A DNA stretch of 64,000 nucleotides, taken from the NCBI GenBank assembly GCA_022749755.1, contig CM040447.1:8860087-8924086 (forward strand), read 5' to 3'. Made by a program: the position numbers and the translations under genes. The notes under the pieces were generated by a model. It saw only the letters and a list, made by a program, of their open reading frames with translations. It had not been told where the DNA came from and made no database searches. Positions 26,109 to 39,352 of this stretch are shown here, in pieces. How positions within the stretch are numbered: the stretch's first letter is position 1; each line of letters begins with the position of its first letter. This DNA comes from Azadirachta indica (taxonomy: Eukaryota > Streptophyta > Magnoliopsida > Sapindales > Meliaceae).

Positions 26109-27556
26109 TGATAAGTGTGTAGAATACGAACTTATCGGTTACTTTGAGACTTGATATGTTTTGTAAATCCTCAAGTTTTGTTAATATTTGATGAATTTTA
26201 GTGCTTTGTATAGAAAAGATAACAAATAGTCATTCAAGATAAAATTGGCTCGAGAAAGAAATGTCACAAAAATTGGGAAGGAAATAAGGACCAAAATACA
26301 AAAGTTTAGGGACCAAAGTGCAAAAAAAGTAAAGTTGATGACTATGGGTTGATGGCATAGCATACCCATGCCTTCGCAAATAAAGGTCGAGAATGTAGTG
26401 CACCAGTGCCACCCATCGAGACTCCACTATGCCTCCGTGCGATTTTGAGTTTCTTCCATGCCTATTGGATGTCTTCAGATGATTTTTGGTCATGAGATCA
26501 TCAACCAATGACCTGATTTAGGTATCTATTAGGTTTTTACATGTTAGGATGGATAGCCACTATAACTAAGTAACCAAGAGAGGAAAAATTGAGTTTTTAG
26601 AGTAAAAGAAGGTGAAGAACGAGAAGGGATTTTAGAGAGAAAAGGTGATTGATTCAAGTTGAAGCCTCTGAAAGAAGACTTTCATCTCTAATCTAGTTTT
26701 CTAAACTCATACTCTCATTTTGTATTTCATTTGAATTTTATTTGTTGAATTTGAAAATTATGGAATACATAATGATTTTGATTTAATAGTTGAGATGGTT
26801 GGCTAGATTTCTTAATCTAGGTTCTTGATGTAACTTGTCCAAATTATGTTTTCATCAATTGGCATGTTATTGATGTTACTATGGTTTTATTCATTTGTGT
26901 TTACCTTGCTTAATGTTTTAATTTGTTAATTAATGAATTAGTTAAATTGAAGATGGATGAATTAATTCTTGGGGAAGACTGATTCATTTATCAAATTAAG
27001 GAAATACAATATAGGTAGTTATAAGATTAGGAGGTAATCAACACCTAAATAATCTAATTAACATTCAGGATTTTAAGAAACCAGGAGGTAAATTTAGTTC
27101 TAAGTTTAAACAACAAGCAATGCTTAGTGAACATATAATTCATTGAGTTAGATAAGGATATTAATTTAAGTAGTTGTACGCAAGATCTTGATTTACGCTC
27201 GGAAGAGGTATTAAGGTCGATCTTAATCTTGTGATTAGTGAATTAACACATGAATAACTGCCAAAAAGAGAAATATAGTGATATATAAGTGAAATCAAGA
27301 CCCTAGGTAGTTTATCCTTATATACTTCATTCTTTTATTGGCTCTTTAATTCTATTTCTATTTCTCATTAAGCAATCATAGAGTGTTTAGTTTTATTTGC
27401 CGTTACAATTAACCAATTTTAATTACTTAAATAAAATTGGACCTTCAAAGTTATAGTACTTAGTAGTCATTTTGAATCTCAATCCTCGTGGGATAATACT
27501 ATTACTTATTATTTTACTACTTGATACGACTCGTGCCCTTACGATTAGTATGGTCA
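26109..27556 (+). repeat. gypsy 3' LTR
   Basis: Starts TGATAAGTGTGTAGAATACG and ends ..TGGTCA; the start can fold because GATAAGT and ACTTATC face each other. Length (1448 bp) and both ends agree with the antisense relative at 52015-53488 (1474 bp). A purine tract precedes it. Confidence 0.7.
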
Positions 27557-27842
27557 TAATCATTTAGTAGTCTATAAGTGGGACCATCTGCTACTATTAG
27601 TCTGAGTAGAGGGATAATTTAGGTCGTAAGTGGTTAAGGATGGTTTACACCTAACAGTTGTAGTAGTCTTAGGACCATACCTAAAAAAAGAGATGCCATA
27701 TGAAGATTAGGCAGGATTAAACTTCTACTTGATAAGTCATGTGTCTGGATAAGGTTAGTGTAATCTTCATGCTGAAAAAAGAGATACCACATGGCAAGCA
27801 ATCCTCAAAAGGTTGTTGCTGTTTTAGCTAAGAAGGGATATT
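27557..27842. other. short spacer between gypsy LTR and copia element B
   Basis: Contains two related words, GAGATGCCATATG (about 27692) and GAGATACCACATGGCAAG (about 27780). No coding domain seen. Confidence 0.4.
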
Positions 27843-27847
27843 TCCTA

Positions 27848-29382
27848 TATTAGAATAGTGCCACAAAAGTTAGATATATTTTGTAATTTAGACTAATAAT
27901 AAATAAAGTTGTTATTTAGTCAAACCTAAATATGTTTGTATCAATAACTAAAAGGCTCTAGAGCTTATACTTTTATAAAGTTTTATATGTATGAGATATA
28001 TCTGAGGCATAGAACTGAGTCATAACTTACAACTGGTTCACAGCCTCTTAACAAAAACTAGGCACTTTGTTTAGGCAAGATTGTAGTGTTGCTTGTCTTC
28101 AATGAGAAAATAGGAAGTCTCTAAACATTTGAACTAGTGACTTCAAGACAAAGACATTAGTGTATTATTAGAATGCATTGAACATGACCACGTGGAGGGT
28201 TAAATTATTTGGTAGAATATAAACCTCTATACCTAAGCAATATGGCATCTCTACCTGAATTGAGTAATAGCATACCTCTAGTATGTAGGCTATGGCCTTT
28301 GACTAGAATAGAAAGTGAGACCATGAGATTAACTATCAATATCTTAGCTAGTTGGGATTATAAGATTTATATGCAAGTAGACATTAAACTAAGATGGCTT
28401 TACATGGTTTTAGTAGGGAAAATTTTAGTTGAGTGTTTATGAAAGAGTTCACTAAACTAAGTAACCAATTAAATAGTGTAAAACTAAGATTAAAGAATCA
28501 AGATGTAATTAAAAGGGTAAAAAAAATAAATAATACCTAGTTCCAATTATTGGCATTCCATGAAGGGCAATTATGGTAACCTACTGCTCAATGGATATAG
28601 CTTTAAGATATAATTTAATCAAATTTAATATTAAGTCTTTCTGTAAAGAATATTCACATCATGAGTGAAATTTTATGCCTTTAGTGGAATGGGCCAAAGT
28701 TAATAGACAAAATCCACTACATATATGAGACAATAGGGTAATGTGAAAAGTCTATTGGAGATTGTTAATTGAATATATCCATCAAGTTTTCCTGAATAGT
28801 AGCAATTTTGTAAGGTAGAATAAGTAGAATAGAAGAGAAAAAATATTTGATTTAATTATGTTAATTGAAGAATTAATCCTAGACATTAAATTAAATCGAT
28901 TGGGTTAATTATTAAATTAATAAAGATTAATTTACAATTGGAGCTATTCAATTAGGCCAACTATTTAATTGACAAGATTAATTAATGGGCTTGTTATTTA
29001 ATTAATAAGATTAATTAAATAAGTGGGCTCAAGTTAAATCAGATTAATCCAAGCCCAAAAGCCCAAGTCTAACTTATACTAGGGTTAAGATTTGGTAGAA
29101 CACTATAAAAAGGAAGCCAAAATGCATACTAGGAAAAGCAGAGAACACACTAGTCAGTTTTGACTTTTTGTGTTCTTTCAAACCGTTATTTTTCTCTAAT
29201 TCTAGTTTGTAGTTGATGTCTACACATCAATTTATTGCACAAAGAAGCAGACATAATTTGAAGTCCAAGTTGGTGAGAAGGCATAAAGATCCAACAATTT
29301 TTTAAAACTATATTTGTGGGGTCCTAGTCAAAGAGAAGCTTTTGCTATGGATTTGATCCAAATATCCTTCCAAATTCCAACA
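27848..29382 (+). repeat. 5' LTR of copia element B
   Basis: 1535 bp, ending TTCCAACA. About 300 bp near its start (roughly 27861-28175) has no counterpart in the 3' LTR, where TAGTGCC joins directly to TTGAACC. The rest aligns throughout, for example ATGGCATCT, CTCTAGTATGTAGGCTATGG and AATAGAAAGTGAGACCAT. Confidence 0.8.
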
Positions 29383-29384
29383 AT

Positions 29385-29400
29385 TGGTATCAAAGCCAGG
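29385..29400 (+). promoter_or_regulatory. primer-binding site (initiator tRNA-Met type)
   Basis: TGGTATCAAAGCCAGG, two bases after the 5' LTR, differs at one position from the usual plant TGGTATCAGAGCCAGG that pairs with the 3' end of initiator tRNA-Met to prime minus-strand DNA synthesis. Confidence 0.8.
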
Positions 29401-30359
29401 TTCCTCTAGTAGAAAGCGTAAAGGTATGTTTTTTCAATACTTTTTTCTTTGTGCTTTACATGTTATAATTATATCATGAGATGATTGGATGTGGCATTTA
29501 TTTTCTATTAAATCTTATTATATATAATTATATAATGATTGCAATGAACAAGTATGCTTTTCATGGTGAATATTTTCCATTAAATTTTTTATTGTACGTT
29601 TTTATTGGATATGTAATTTAAAGGGTAGCCTAGAAGCCATTTAATTATACTCTATGTATGTTTATATTTTTAAATAATATGTAAACATAAAGACCAAACA
29701 TGGAGGATGAAGAACGCATATAGATCTAGACAAAGGAGGGTGGTGGCCAAAGGGAGAGCATATATAAGATGTGTGCAAACCCTAAAGAGGATGTCTGGGG
29801 TAAAATTGTAATTATGGCAACAATAAGGTCAAGTTGAATAGTAATTTCCAAATATTTAGGGGTGAAACTAAAATATACAAATCTATAGGGTGATTGTGAC
29901 ATATTTCAAAGTTTGGAGATAACTTTGTAATAGTTCTTTGTTTACACTCATTTTTCAAGATTATAAATTTTGGAAAATTTCTTGGACTCTATGGAGATGA
30001 TCAAGGGCATGGAAGACATCAAGAAGAATATGGTGAAGGAATTTTTTCATTAAGTAAGGGCTAAAAATATGGTGATTATTAGAATTAAAATATGCGTTAT
30101 TTTGGTAACATTAATAATTAAAAGAAGTTTTAACTTAATTAAATAAATTTATCACATTCTCCAAGAAAGGAGTAGTAATTATTTGATTCAGGCACCATAA
30201 AATATATTGCATATTAGATTGGGTAACTGCATCTGCATTTTGCATCCACGCATCATGTAGTAATATTCAAAAGTTATAGTACAATTATTGATAAGGGTGT
30301 ATGTTTAATTTCATAAATGAATCCAATCACATTTATACTTAAAGATCATGTGCTCTATG

Positions 30360-31179
30360 GGGAAAACTATGCCAAATGGAACTCAAGTTGGATATTGTAC
30401 TCTCATTTGACAAGATCAAAAGGGTATTGACTAATCTAATCCCAAATGTTCCTATTGCTGAGTCCACTATTGAGGAGAGGCTATGTTACAACACTTGGAG
30501 CAATGCAAATGAAACTGCCAAGTGTTATATACTAGCCTTTATCAATGATTTGCTTCACGTGCAACATAAAGACATGGACAATGCCTATAACATCATGTAT
30601 CACATTTATGAGATGTTAGCCATTAGGAATAGAAGGCTAAGAGAGAGGCTCGTTAAAGGTTTACTATCCTTTGGTAAGGCCAAAATTAGGCAATTAGGGA
30701 CTATATGTTGAAAGTCATCGATACCTTTAACAAGGCTCAGGTTTTGGGAGCACAAATAAATATAAAGTCCCGAATAAATATGATCTTAGGGTGTCTGAAC
30801 AACACCTTCAATCAATTTAAAATTGATTATAAGTTAAATCATAAGATGTATACTTTGTAAAGGCTAATGAAGAACTTGGAGAAGATTGAGGAAATTCTCT
30901 TTAGCAAAGGGAAAGAGCTCAACATGGCTAAACCTTCCACTTCTCTCACTTCAAAGAAATCCTTTGAGAAAGGAAACAGGAAGCAAAAGAAGAAGAATGA
31001 CAGTGCTCTTACTCAAAAAAAAAAAAATAGCCAAAAGCGAAAGGAAATCCAAAGGCAAATCTTTTCACTATGGCAAGGATAAACACTGGAGGAGGAATTA
31101 TCCTACCTACTTAGGTGAAAAGAAGGCCAAGAACGTTATGTACTCTTTCTTGAAGAATCTTTTATGGAAGATTTTATAA
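30360..31179 (+). pseudogene. copia gag remnant (element B)
   Basis: Starts near a copia gag N-terminus (YGENYAKWN-like in frame, then LKLDIVLSFDKIKRVLTN). NTWSNANETAKCYILAFIND follows the retrotransposon gag fold. The zinc knuckle near 31055-31105 reads SFHYGKDKHWRRNYPTYL, so all three of its Cys positions are lost and only the His remains. There is a stop at about 30710, then a frame change through a run of lysine-rich sequence. Gag would form the particle that packages element RNA. Confidence 0.7.
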
Positions 31180-33960
31180 ATACTTGGACTATAGATTTTG
31201 AGTCACTAATCTTGTTTGCTATTGTTTGTAGAGGTTCCAAGTAATCGGGCAGTTGAGTGAAAAAGAGCTAAACTTAGGGTTAGACAATAGACAGTTGGTG
31301 TCTGCTCTCGCAATTAGAGAATTGTCCATTTATTTTGAACAATTATTACTTTGTTTCAGATTTTAAATGAAATTTAATTTTGGTTGCATTACCAAAGCAT
31401 GGTTAATGACACACCACTAAAATAGTTGGAGGTTGAACCTTTTTGCAACTTATTAATCATGCCTAGAAGGAAAGATGACAAGAGGTCATTAATGGCCAAA
31501 GGCTATCGAGCCAAAGAATGTTTGGAATTGGTTCATACTATTGTATATGGACAAATTAGTGATCAAACGATAGGTAGGTATGATTATTTCATCACTTTTA
31601 CAGACGATTGCTCAAGATATGGATACATTGATATAATGCATCGAAAATCTGAAGCTTTTGAAAATTTTAAAAGTTTAAGATGAAAGTTGAAAAATAACTA
31701 GGTAAAAGTATTAAACACTTCGATCACATCATGGTGGAGAATATCTCTTAAGTTAATTTGATAAGTACCAAAAAGATAACAAGATCGTCTCACAACTCAC
31801 TGCACCAGATACACCACAACAAAATAGTGTTGTAAAAAGAAGAAATAGGATGTTTTTAGACATGGTAAGATCCATGATTAGTTATTCAACTCTCCCCAAT
31901 AGTTTTTTGAGGATATGCACTACAAACAGTAGCATATATTCAAAACCTGGTCCCATCTAAGTCTGTCCCAAAGATGCTTATAGAAATATGTAGTGGCTAT
32001 AAAACTAATTTACACAACATATATATTTAGGGTGTCTAGCAAATGTGCTAAGGGGCAACCAAGGAAAATTAGGATTAAGCTTTAAAGTATAATTTTTGGT
32101 AGGATACCTAAAAGGTACTATAGGGTATTATTTCTATAGTCAACCTGAAATGAAAGTTTTTATTAGTATGAATGTGACTTTCTTAGAAGATGACTATATG
32201 GAGAACCCCAAGCCTTAAAGTAAGATTTTATTAAAGGAGTTGTCTAAAGAAACTAATACTGATTCAATTAGTAATAAGAGTTTCAAAGGTTCAACATCTA
32301 CCTCAAATACTAATTAGCAAAAGATCCAATTGTACAACCTTCCATGGAACCTCATCGTAATGGAAGATTGTGACAAATTTATAGGAGTATTAAAAAAGTC
32401 TGATATTGATAAACCTAATCTTATTATTATGATGAAGCAGTGAGCGACTCTAATAATGAATCTTGGCAAAAAGCTATGGAAATAGAAATAGAATCTATGT
32501 ATTCTAATTTTATTTGGGAGCTTACAAATGCACCTGAAAGGATAAAACCCATTAGGTGCAAATAGGTCTATAAGAGAAAGAAAAGAGTTAATGGAAAGGT
32601 AGAGACCTGTAAAACAAAGCTTGCGGCTAAAGGTTACATCTAAAAGGAAAGGATCGACTATGAGAAGACGTTCTCACTTGTACCATGCCTAAATCAATTC
32701 GGACATTCTTATCCATTGTCGCGTATTATGATTATAAGATAAGGCAAATGGATGTCAAACTATCTTTTTGAATGGTAATCTTTATGAATGCATCTATATG
32801 GTACAACCAAACAGTTTCATAGAAAAGTGTCAAGAGCAAAAGTTTTGCAAGCTTAAGAGAACGTTTATGGTCTTAAGTAAGCATCAAGATGTTGGAACTT
32901 AAGATTTGGACAAATGATCAAAACTCATGGGTTTATTTAGAATGTAAATGAACCATGTGTCTACAAAAGAATATAAGACTGGAAGGTTGTATTCCTGATA
33001 CTTTAGTTGATGATATCTTACTCATTGGTAATGATGTAGAATTAACATCAGTATAGTTATAGTTGGTTAAGCATTTCCAAATGAAAGATTTAAGATAGGC
33101 TAATTATGTTCTTGGGATCCAAATAATAATAGATAGGAAGAATAAGAAACTAGCATTATCTCAAGCCTTATACATAGATAAAATACTAGCCAAATTTACA
33201 ATGCAAAATTCCAAGATTGTTGCCTTTCAAGTTTGGAATTAAACTTGCTTAAGAGTAGTCTCCTAAGACTCCTTAAAAGGAAGAAGAGATGAGATTAGTC
33301 CCATACGCATCAGCCATTAGGAGTCATTTTTTTATGCTATGCATTGCATTAGGCCAAATATCTTTTATATAATGGGAATGGTACGTAGATACCAATCCAA
33401 CCCAGGAAAAGAGCATTAGATTGCAATGAAGCATATGTTGAAATACCTTTGTAGGATGAAAAGATATATAATTGTCTATTCTAGCAGTGATCTAACTCCG
33501 GTTATATATATATAGATTTAGACTTTAAGTTTGATATAGGGTCTAGAAAATCAACCTCAGGATTAGTTTTCACTTTGGCTTGTGAAGCCATAATATGGAA
33601 AAGCTTCAAGCAATCTTGTATTACTGACTTTACCATGGAATATGAGATTCAGCCACTTGTGAAGCTGCTAAAGAGTTTGTTTGGCTCCAAAAGTTTCTTA
33701 TTACATTGGAAGTTATTCAAAATGGTGAGAAAGATATTACACTTTATAGTGATAATAGTGGGTTAGTGGCTAACTCAAAGGAACTGAGAAACTACAAAGC
33801 TGGAAAGCTTATAGAACAAAAATACCACTTCATTTGAGAGATTGTACAATGCAAAGAAGTACAAATGTGTAAGATTCCTACTATGAAGAATATGGCTGAT
33901 TTCAACAAGAGTCTATCGACTAAGATTTTTGAGGATTACCTAGTGAAATGGGAAATATAA
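31180..33960 (+). pseudogene. copia pol remnant (element B)
   Basis: A degraded protease site (TWTIDFESLILF at about 31185, where DSG has become DFE) is followed by the integrase start (KECLELVHTIVYGQI, FITFTDDCSRYGYIDIM at about 31510-31640). RT follows at about 32440-33330 and keeps LVDDILLIGND near 33003, so the Tyr of YVDD is Leu or lost. RNase H lies at about 33400-33960 (KMLKYL-like, LYSDNSGLVANSKE in shifted frames). At least a dozen stops. The order integrase then RT confirms copia. Confidence 0.8.
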
Positions 33961-33995
33961 ACATGTCACGTCAACTCTAAAGGCAAGTGAGAGAT

Positions 33996-35233
33996 TGTTA
34001 GAATAGTGCCTTGAACCTAACCACGAAGTGGTTTGAATCATTTGGTAGACATACTGCAACCGAATGTAAAACGCTATACTTGAGCACTATGGCATCTTTA
34101 CTTGAATCTTAAGTGGGTAGTGTACTTCTAGTATGTAGGCTATGGTCTTTGATTAGAATAGAAAGTGAGACCATAAGATTAATGATCAATACCTTGGCTA
34201 GTTGAGATTGTAAGATCTATATGCTAGTATACTATTTCATAGATATGAAATTGATGACTCTGAAAAGAATGCAGAATACAATCTTAACAATTTTACAAGG
34301 TTTTAGCTGGAAAATTCTTAGCTAAGTGTTTAGCGAATGAGTTCACTAAATCAAGATTTATACTAATAAATCTTAACCCAATTAAATGATGAAAAACTGA
34401 GATCAAAGAATCAAGATGTAATTGCTAAGTAGAACAGTAAATTATACCTAGTTACCATTATTGGTATTCCATAAAGGATAGTTGTAGTAACATGTTGCTC
34501 AATGGATAAAGCTTTAAGATATAATTTCATCAGATTAAATTATAAAGCATTTTGTAAAGAATATTTAATGGAATGGGTCAAAATTAATAAACAAAGTTCA
34601 CTATAATTATGAGATAATAGGGTACAAGGAAAAGTCTGTTGGAACTTGTTAATAGAATATGTCCATCAAGATCTCATAAGTAGTTGCAATTCTGTAAGCT
34701 AGAACAAGTAGAATTGAAGACAAAAAAATATTTAATTTAATTGGGTTAATTGAAGAATTAATCCTACACATTAAACTCAATGGATTTGGCTAATTATTAA
34801 ATTACTAAAGATTAATTTATAATTAGGCTTATTGAATCAGGCTAATTATTTAATTAATAAGATTAATTAAATAAGTGGGCTTAAGTAAAATTAGATTAAT
34901 TTAAACCCAAAAACCCAAGTCTAATTTATATTTGGGTTAAAATTTGGTAAAACACTAAGAAAGAAAACTAAAGTGTGTACTAAGAAAAGAAAAGAACAGA
35001 CTATTCAGTTTTGGCTTCTTGTGTTCTTTTTAATTGTTCTTTTTCTTTGATTCTTGTTTGTAATTAATGCCCACACATCAAATTCTTACACAAAGAAGTA
35101 GACATACTTGAGAATCTAAGTTGATGAAAAGGCACAAGGATCCAATAATTTTTGAAAACTATACCTGCAAGATCCTTGCTTCGAAGATGCTTCCGCTGTG
35201 GATTTGATCCAAATATTATTCCAAGTTCCAACA
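33996..35233 (+). repeat. 3' LTR of copia element B
   Basis: 1238 bp, starts TGTTAGAATAGTGCC after GTGAGAGAT and ends TTCCAACA. Short by about 300 bp relative to the 5' LTR because of one gap just after the first 15 bases. Confidence 0.85.
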
Positions 35234-35238
35234 TCCTA

Positions 35239-35619
35239 TACAAGTCTGATTTTGGGACCTCTTCGAGGTTGAAGCCAGGATGGGTAGAGTACAAGTCGCT
35301 GATCTAAGAGCGTTATCTAATAGTTTAAATACCATATTACTTAGTATTCTACCTAGCCAAGCATAGTACAATTTTCCTGCATCAATAAGCCCCTTGCTCT
35401 AAGACTATTTTATAGTTACAGCTACTCCAGATTGTCACTTGACTTCCCAAGTTTTGATAACTTGAATATAATTAATTAATTGGACTGGCTTACCCTTCAA
35501 AATTACTAGAGTCAAGGGGCGGCTTTTGCCACTTCAAAGACCAAACTTTCAAATGTTTGTTTAATTTGTTCAATAAAAAATTAAATTTTAAATACATAGT
35601 TAACTACCCATTACTTTAT
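35239..35619. other. intergenic stretch, no gene seen
   Basis: No domain recognised. Separates copia element B from the duplicated segment that hosts copia element C. Confidence 0.4.
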
Positions 35620-35738
35620 ATGTTGTATGAAATATTTTAATTTACAAATTTATTATTGATTGATAATTTAACTCTTCATGAGATGAAATACCACTTTTGC
35701 CCTAGGTGACAATGGTAAATAAAAAACCTTAAAACCTT
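35620..35738 (+). repeat. left half of a duplicated segment (copy 1), split by copia element C
   Basis: ATGAAATATTTTAATTTACA, then TTGATAATTTAA and ATGAAATACCACTT..CCTAGGTGA, match 47990-48115. The match resumes on the other side of the copia element at 39353. Confidence 0.8.
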
Positions 35739-35743
35739 CTCTA

Positions 35744-35943
35744 TGTTATAATATGTCTTCCACTGACTCGGGAAGGAATCCCATGTCGGCCAATCTTAAC
35801 AAAAACCCCCATCACTACCACCTATATATACATGTGGCTAAAATTGTTTTTGGATAAGAAATGAAAATTGCAAACTATAAAGTTTATAAAAGGCTTGCAC
35901 TTTAGCCCAAATATTGTTATTCCTATTTAATTTATTTACAACA
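35744..35943 (+). repeat. 5' LTR of copia element C
   Basis: About 200 bp, TGTTATAATATG to TTTACAACA. A primer-site-like CATTATCAGCATGA follows directly. The last bases CTATTTAATTTATTTA recur at the extreme 3' end of the element (about 39333), marking the surviving scrap of the 3' LTR. Confidence 0.65.
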
Positions 35944-35969
35944 CATTATCAGCATGAATTATTGGTTCA

Positions 35970-38900
35970 AGACATGAATATCAAAAGGAAGTTAACCTAT
36001 TCAAGAGGGAGAGATGAAGATGTATGCTTAGTTGATAGTGCGACTACACATACTATCCTTCGAGATAAGAATTATTTCTCAAAATTGAAAATGATTAAAG
36101 TTAAAGTGAATACCATATCAGGTTCTACAAACTTGATGGAAGACTCTGGAAGAGCACTAATTCTGTTAGCAAGTAGAACTAGATTATGTATACATAATAC
36201 CTTGTATTGTAGCAAATCTAGCAGAAATTTGTTTAGCTTTAAAGATATCCATCGAAATGGATATCATATCGAGATTTTAATGAGAATAATATAGAATATC
36301 TCTGTATGCTTCTAATGTCTCAAAGAAAAAATGTATACTAGAAAAGCTTCCAGCATTATCATCTAGATTATATTATACAACCATGCATTCAATTGAAAGC
36401 TATGTAGTAATGAACTAGAAGTTCATTGATCCTAAAATTTTTATGTTATGGCATGACCGTCTTGGTCACCCAGAATCCACAATGATGCGTTGAATTGTTG
36501 AGAATTCTCATGGACATCCATTAAGGAACCCAAAGATTCTATTGTCCAATGAAAATACATGTACCACTTACTCACAAGGAAAATTAGTGGTTAAACCATC
36601 CTCTTCTAAAATTAGATTTAAGTCTTCATCATTTTTGCGAAAAATTCAAAAAGACATTTGTGGGTCAATTCACCCACCTAGTGGACTATTTCGCTATTTT
36701 ATGGTCTTAATTGATGCATCTGCTCAATGGTCACATATATGTTTATTATCTACACGTAATATTGCATTTGCTAGATTGCTTGCATAGATTATAAAATTAA
36801 GGGCACATTTTCCTGATCACCCAATTAAGACTATGTGTCTGGATAATGCTGGTAAGTTTACTTGTAAAATATTTGATGATTATTGCATGTCAGTGGAGAA
36901 TGATGTAAAGGATCCAGCTCTACATGTCTATACTAAAAAAGATTAATCAAATCTTTTATTAAGAGAATCTAGGTAATTGCTAGAACTTTATTGTTACATA
37001 CTTAGTTATCAATTTCTTTATGCGGTCAAGCTATTTTGCATGCTGCAATTTTAATTCAGCTTAGACCTACTGCTTATCACCAATATTCCCTACTAAAACT
37101 TGTATTTTGTCATCTACCTAATATATCCCATCTATGCATTTTTTGTTGTGGTGTATATGTTCCTATTGCACCCCTATAATGCACTAAGATGGGACTTCAA
37201 CATCATTTGGGGATTTATGTTGGCTATAACTCACCTTCTATTATCATATACCTTGCGTCTTTAACGGGTGATTTATTTACCGCATGATTTACAGATTGTC
37301 ATTTTGATTAGACAGTTATTTCACCATTAGGGGACAACAAAATGCCTCCTGAACTAAGGCATACACCTTCTTAAAAAACATCACTTTGTCTCATCTTGAT
37401 TCTCGTACTAACCAGTTTGAAAATGAAGTATGAAGGATAGTGCAACTTCAACAATTTAGTCTTGAAACAGTGTAAGTCCTAGAAGTGACACGAGATCCTG
37501 AAGAAGCATTAGCCCCTAAAGTGACACAAAAATCTCAAAATAAGGAGAAATCTACAAATTATGTATATACACATGTAATGTAGGATGTAATAAAATAGTT
37601 GTCGATAACATGTTTTCATTTGCAATAGCTACTAAAATTATAAATTGCAACCCACAAACTGTGAATGAATGTAGACAAAGGCATAATTGACCTCAACAGA
37701 AAGAAGCAATTCAAGTAAAATTGGCTTCTCTTATCAAATGTAAAGTATTTGAACTTTTAGTCTTGACACCTGAAGATGTTAAACTTGTTGGATATAAACG
37801 GGTATTTGTTAGAAAACGTATTAAGTATAATGAGATTATCAAATACAAAGTGCGACTTATCGTCCAAGGTTTCACTCAAAGGCTTGGAATTGACTTTAAT
37901 GAAACATGTTCTCTTATGGTGGATGCTATTATGTTTCGATTTTTGATAAGTTTAACAATCTTAGAAAATCTTGATATACATCTTATGGATGTAGTGACAA
38001 CTTATTTGTATGAGTCACTTGATATTGATATTTATATGAAAATTTCTGAAAGATTCAAAATGCCTAAAGCATTTAAATCAAAGGATCGTAGTTTATATTC
38101 GATTAAGCTACAGAGATCCTTATATGGATTGAAACAATCTAGATGCATGTGGTATAATTGCTTAAGCTAATACTTAATTAAGGAAGAATATAATAATAAT
38201 CCTATATGCCCATACGTATGTATAAAGAAAACAGAGTCAAGGTTTGCCATTGTAGAAATTTATATCAATGAAATGAATTTATTTAGAACTCTTGAAGAGC
38301 TCCTTGAAACTGTCGAATATCTAAAGAAAGAATTCGAGAAGAAAGATTTGAGAAAAACTAGACATTGTCTCAGTCTACAAATCTAACACAAATCTAACAA
38401 GATTTTTATACATCAATCTGCCTATGCTAAAAAGATTCTAAAATATTTCAATATGGATAAAGCTCATCGGTTAAGTAACCTCCATGGTTGTCAGTCTCTA
38501 GATCCTAAAAAGGATTTATTTCGCCCTAAAGAAGATGATGAAGAGATACTTAATCCAAAAGTACCATATCTCAATGCAATTAGCACTTTAATGTATCTAA
38601 CACAATGTACTAGACTAGACATGCATTCTCTATGAACTTATTAGTTAGATTTTATTTGCATCCACTTGTCGGCATTGAAATGCATCAAACATGTTTTTCG
38701 TTATCTTCATGGAACAAAGGATTTGGGGTTGTTTTATTCCAATGAACCAACGATGAATCTAGGGCTTGTTGGTTATGTAGATGCCAGTTATCTTTTAGAT
38801 TCTTATGAAGCCAAGTTACAAATAGGATATTTCTTCACATATAACAACACAGCAATCTCATGGCAATGCACAAAGTAAACTATTGCTACTACCTCCTCTA

Positions 38901-39200
38901 ATCATTCTAAGATTTTACGATTACATGAAGCAACCAAGGAATATATATGGTTACGATCTGTCATCCATCACATTCAAAGTACATGCAACTAATTCTTGCT
39001 ACAATTGTTTTAACAATAATATATGACGATAATGCTACTTGCATTTTACAAGTTAGAGGAGGCTATATTAAAGGAAATAGAACGAAGCATATCTCACCAA
39101 AGTTCTTTTACGCTCATGAGCTGATTTCTTCACCAAAACATGGCTGACATTGACCTTTGAAAAGCAAGTACATAATATTGGCATGTGTCAACTCCATAAA
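35970..39200 (+). pseudogene. copia pol remnant (element C)
   Basis: Protease-like LVDSATTHTILRD at about 36030 (DSG is DSA, the usual form in some plant copias). GAG-pre-integrase follows with LWHDRLGHPESTMMR at about 36450. The integrase is at about 36650-36900 (DICGSIHPPSGLFRYFMVLI, LDNAGKFT). RT is at about 37725-38600 (YKVRLIVQGFTQRLGIDFNE, SLYGLKQS). Where YVDD is expected the sequence reads IYINEMNL, so both catalytic aspartates are gone. RNase H lies at about 38670-39150 (KHVFRYLHGTKDLGLFYSNE). Stops occur throughout. The integrase-RT spacer is heavily eroded. Confidence 0.85.
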
Positions 39201-39352
39201 TTATCTGATTGATACAAATTATGTTGAAGGGTAGGTCTTTATCAAGGGGAACATATCTTTTAAAGAGCATTGGCCATTATAAGAATAGATGTGCACTGTA
39301 TTCTTTTTTCCTTCGTCAAAATATTTTCATTTCTATTTAATTTATTTAAACA

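Larger units (their letters stand above)
21827..27556 (+). mobile_element. internally deleted Athila/Tat-like gypsy element
   Basis: A possible LTR start (TGATAAATGCGTAGAGTACT at 21827) is followed by a retroviral-type protease remnant, the tail of an integrase, a very long 3' non-coding region and a full 3' LTR at 26109. RT, RNase H and the integrase core are missing. The hallmark AAGTTTGGGGGAGG at about 24508-24522 and the CAAGTTTGAGAGTATT just before the LTR resemble the polypurine tracts of this lineage. It is non-autonomous. The extent on the 5' side is uncertain. Confidence 0.6.
27848..35233 (+). mobile_element. Ty1/copia retrotransposon B, complete but dead, TSD TCCTA
   Basis: Both LTRs, the primer-binding site, gag and pol are present in the copia order. 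The 5-bp direct repeat TCCTA flanks it exactly at 27843-27847 and 35234-35238, fixing both ends. The 5' LTR starts TATTAGAATAGTGCC (canonical TG mutated to TA); the 3' LTR starts TGTTAGAATAGTGCC. Coding regions carry many stops and frameshifts. Confidence 0.88.
35744..39352 (+). mobile_element. Ty1/copia retrotransposon C, inserted into a duplicated segment
   Basis: Starts TGTTATAATATGTC and ends ATTTAAACA. Flanked by CTCTA (35739-35743) and CTCTG (39353-39357), a 5-bp duplication with one mismatch. The empty paralogous site at about 48115-48130 confirms both ends independently. The 5' LTR is about 200 bp, the 3' LTR is reduced to its last few tens of bases, and gag is essentially absent. Confidence 0.85.

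Noticed and set aside
28166..35233. Copia element B starting at 28166
   Set aside because: Left and right flanks do not share a target duplication there (TGTAT versus TCCTA). Starting at 27848 gives a perfect TCCTA pair and a better LTR start.
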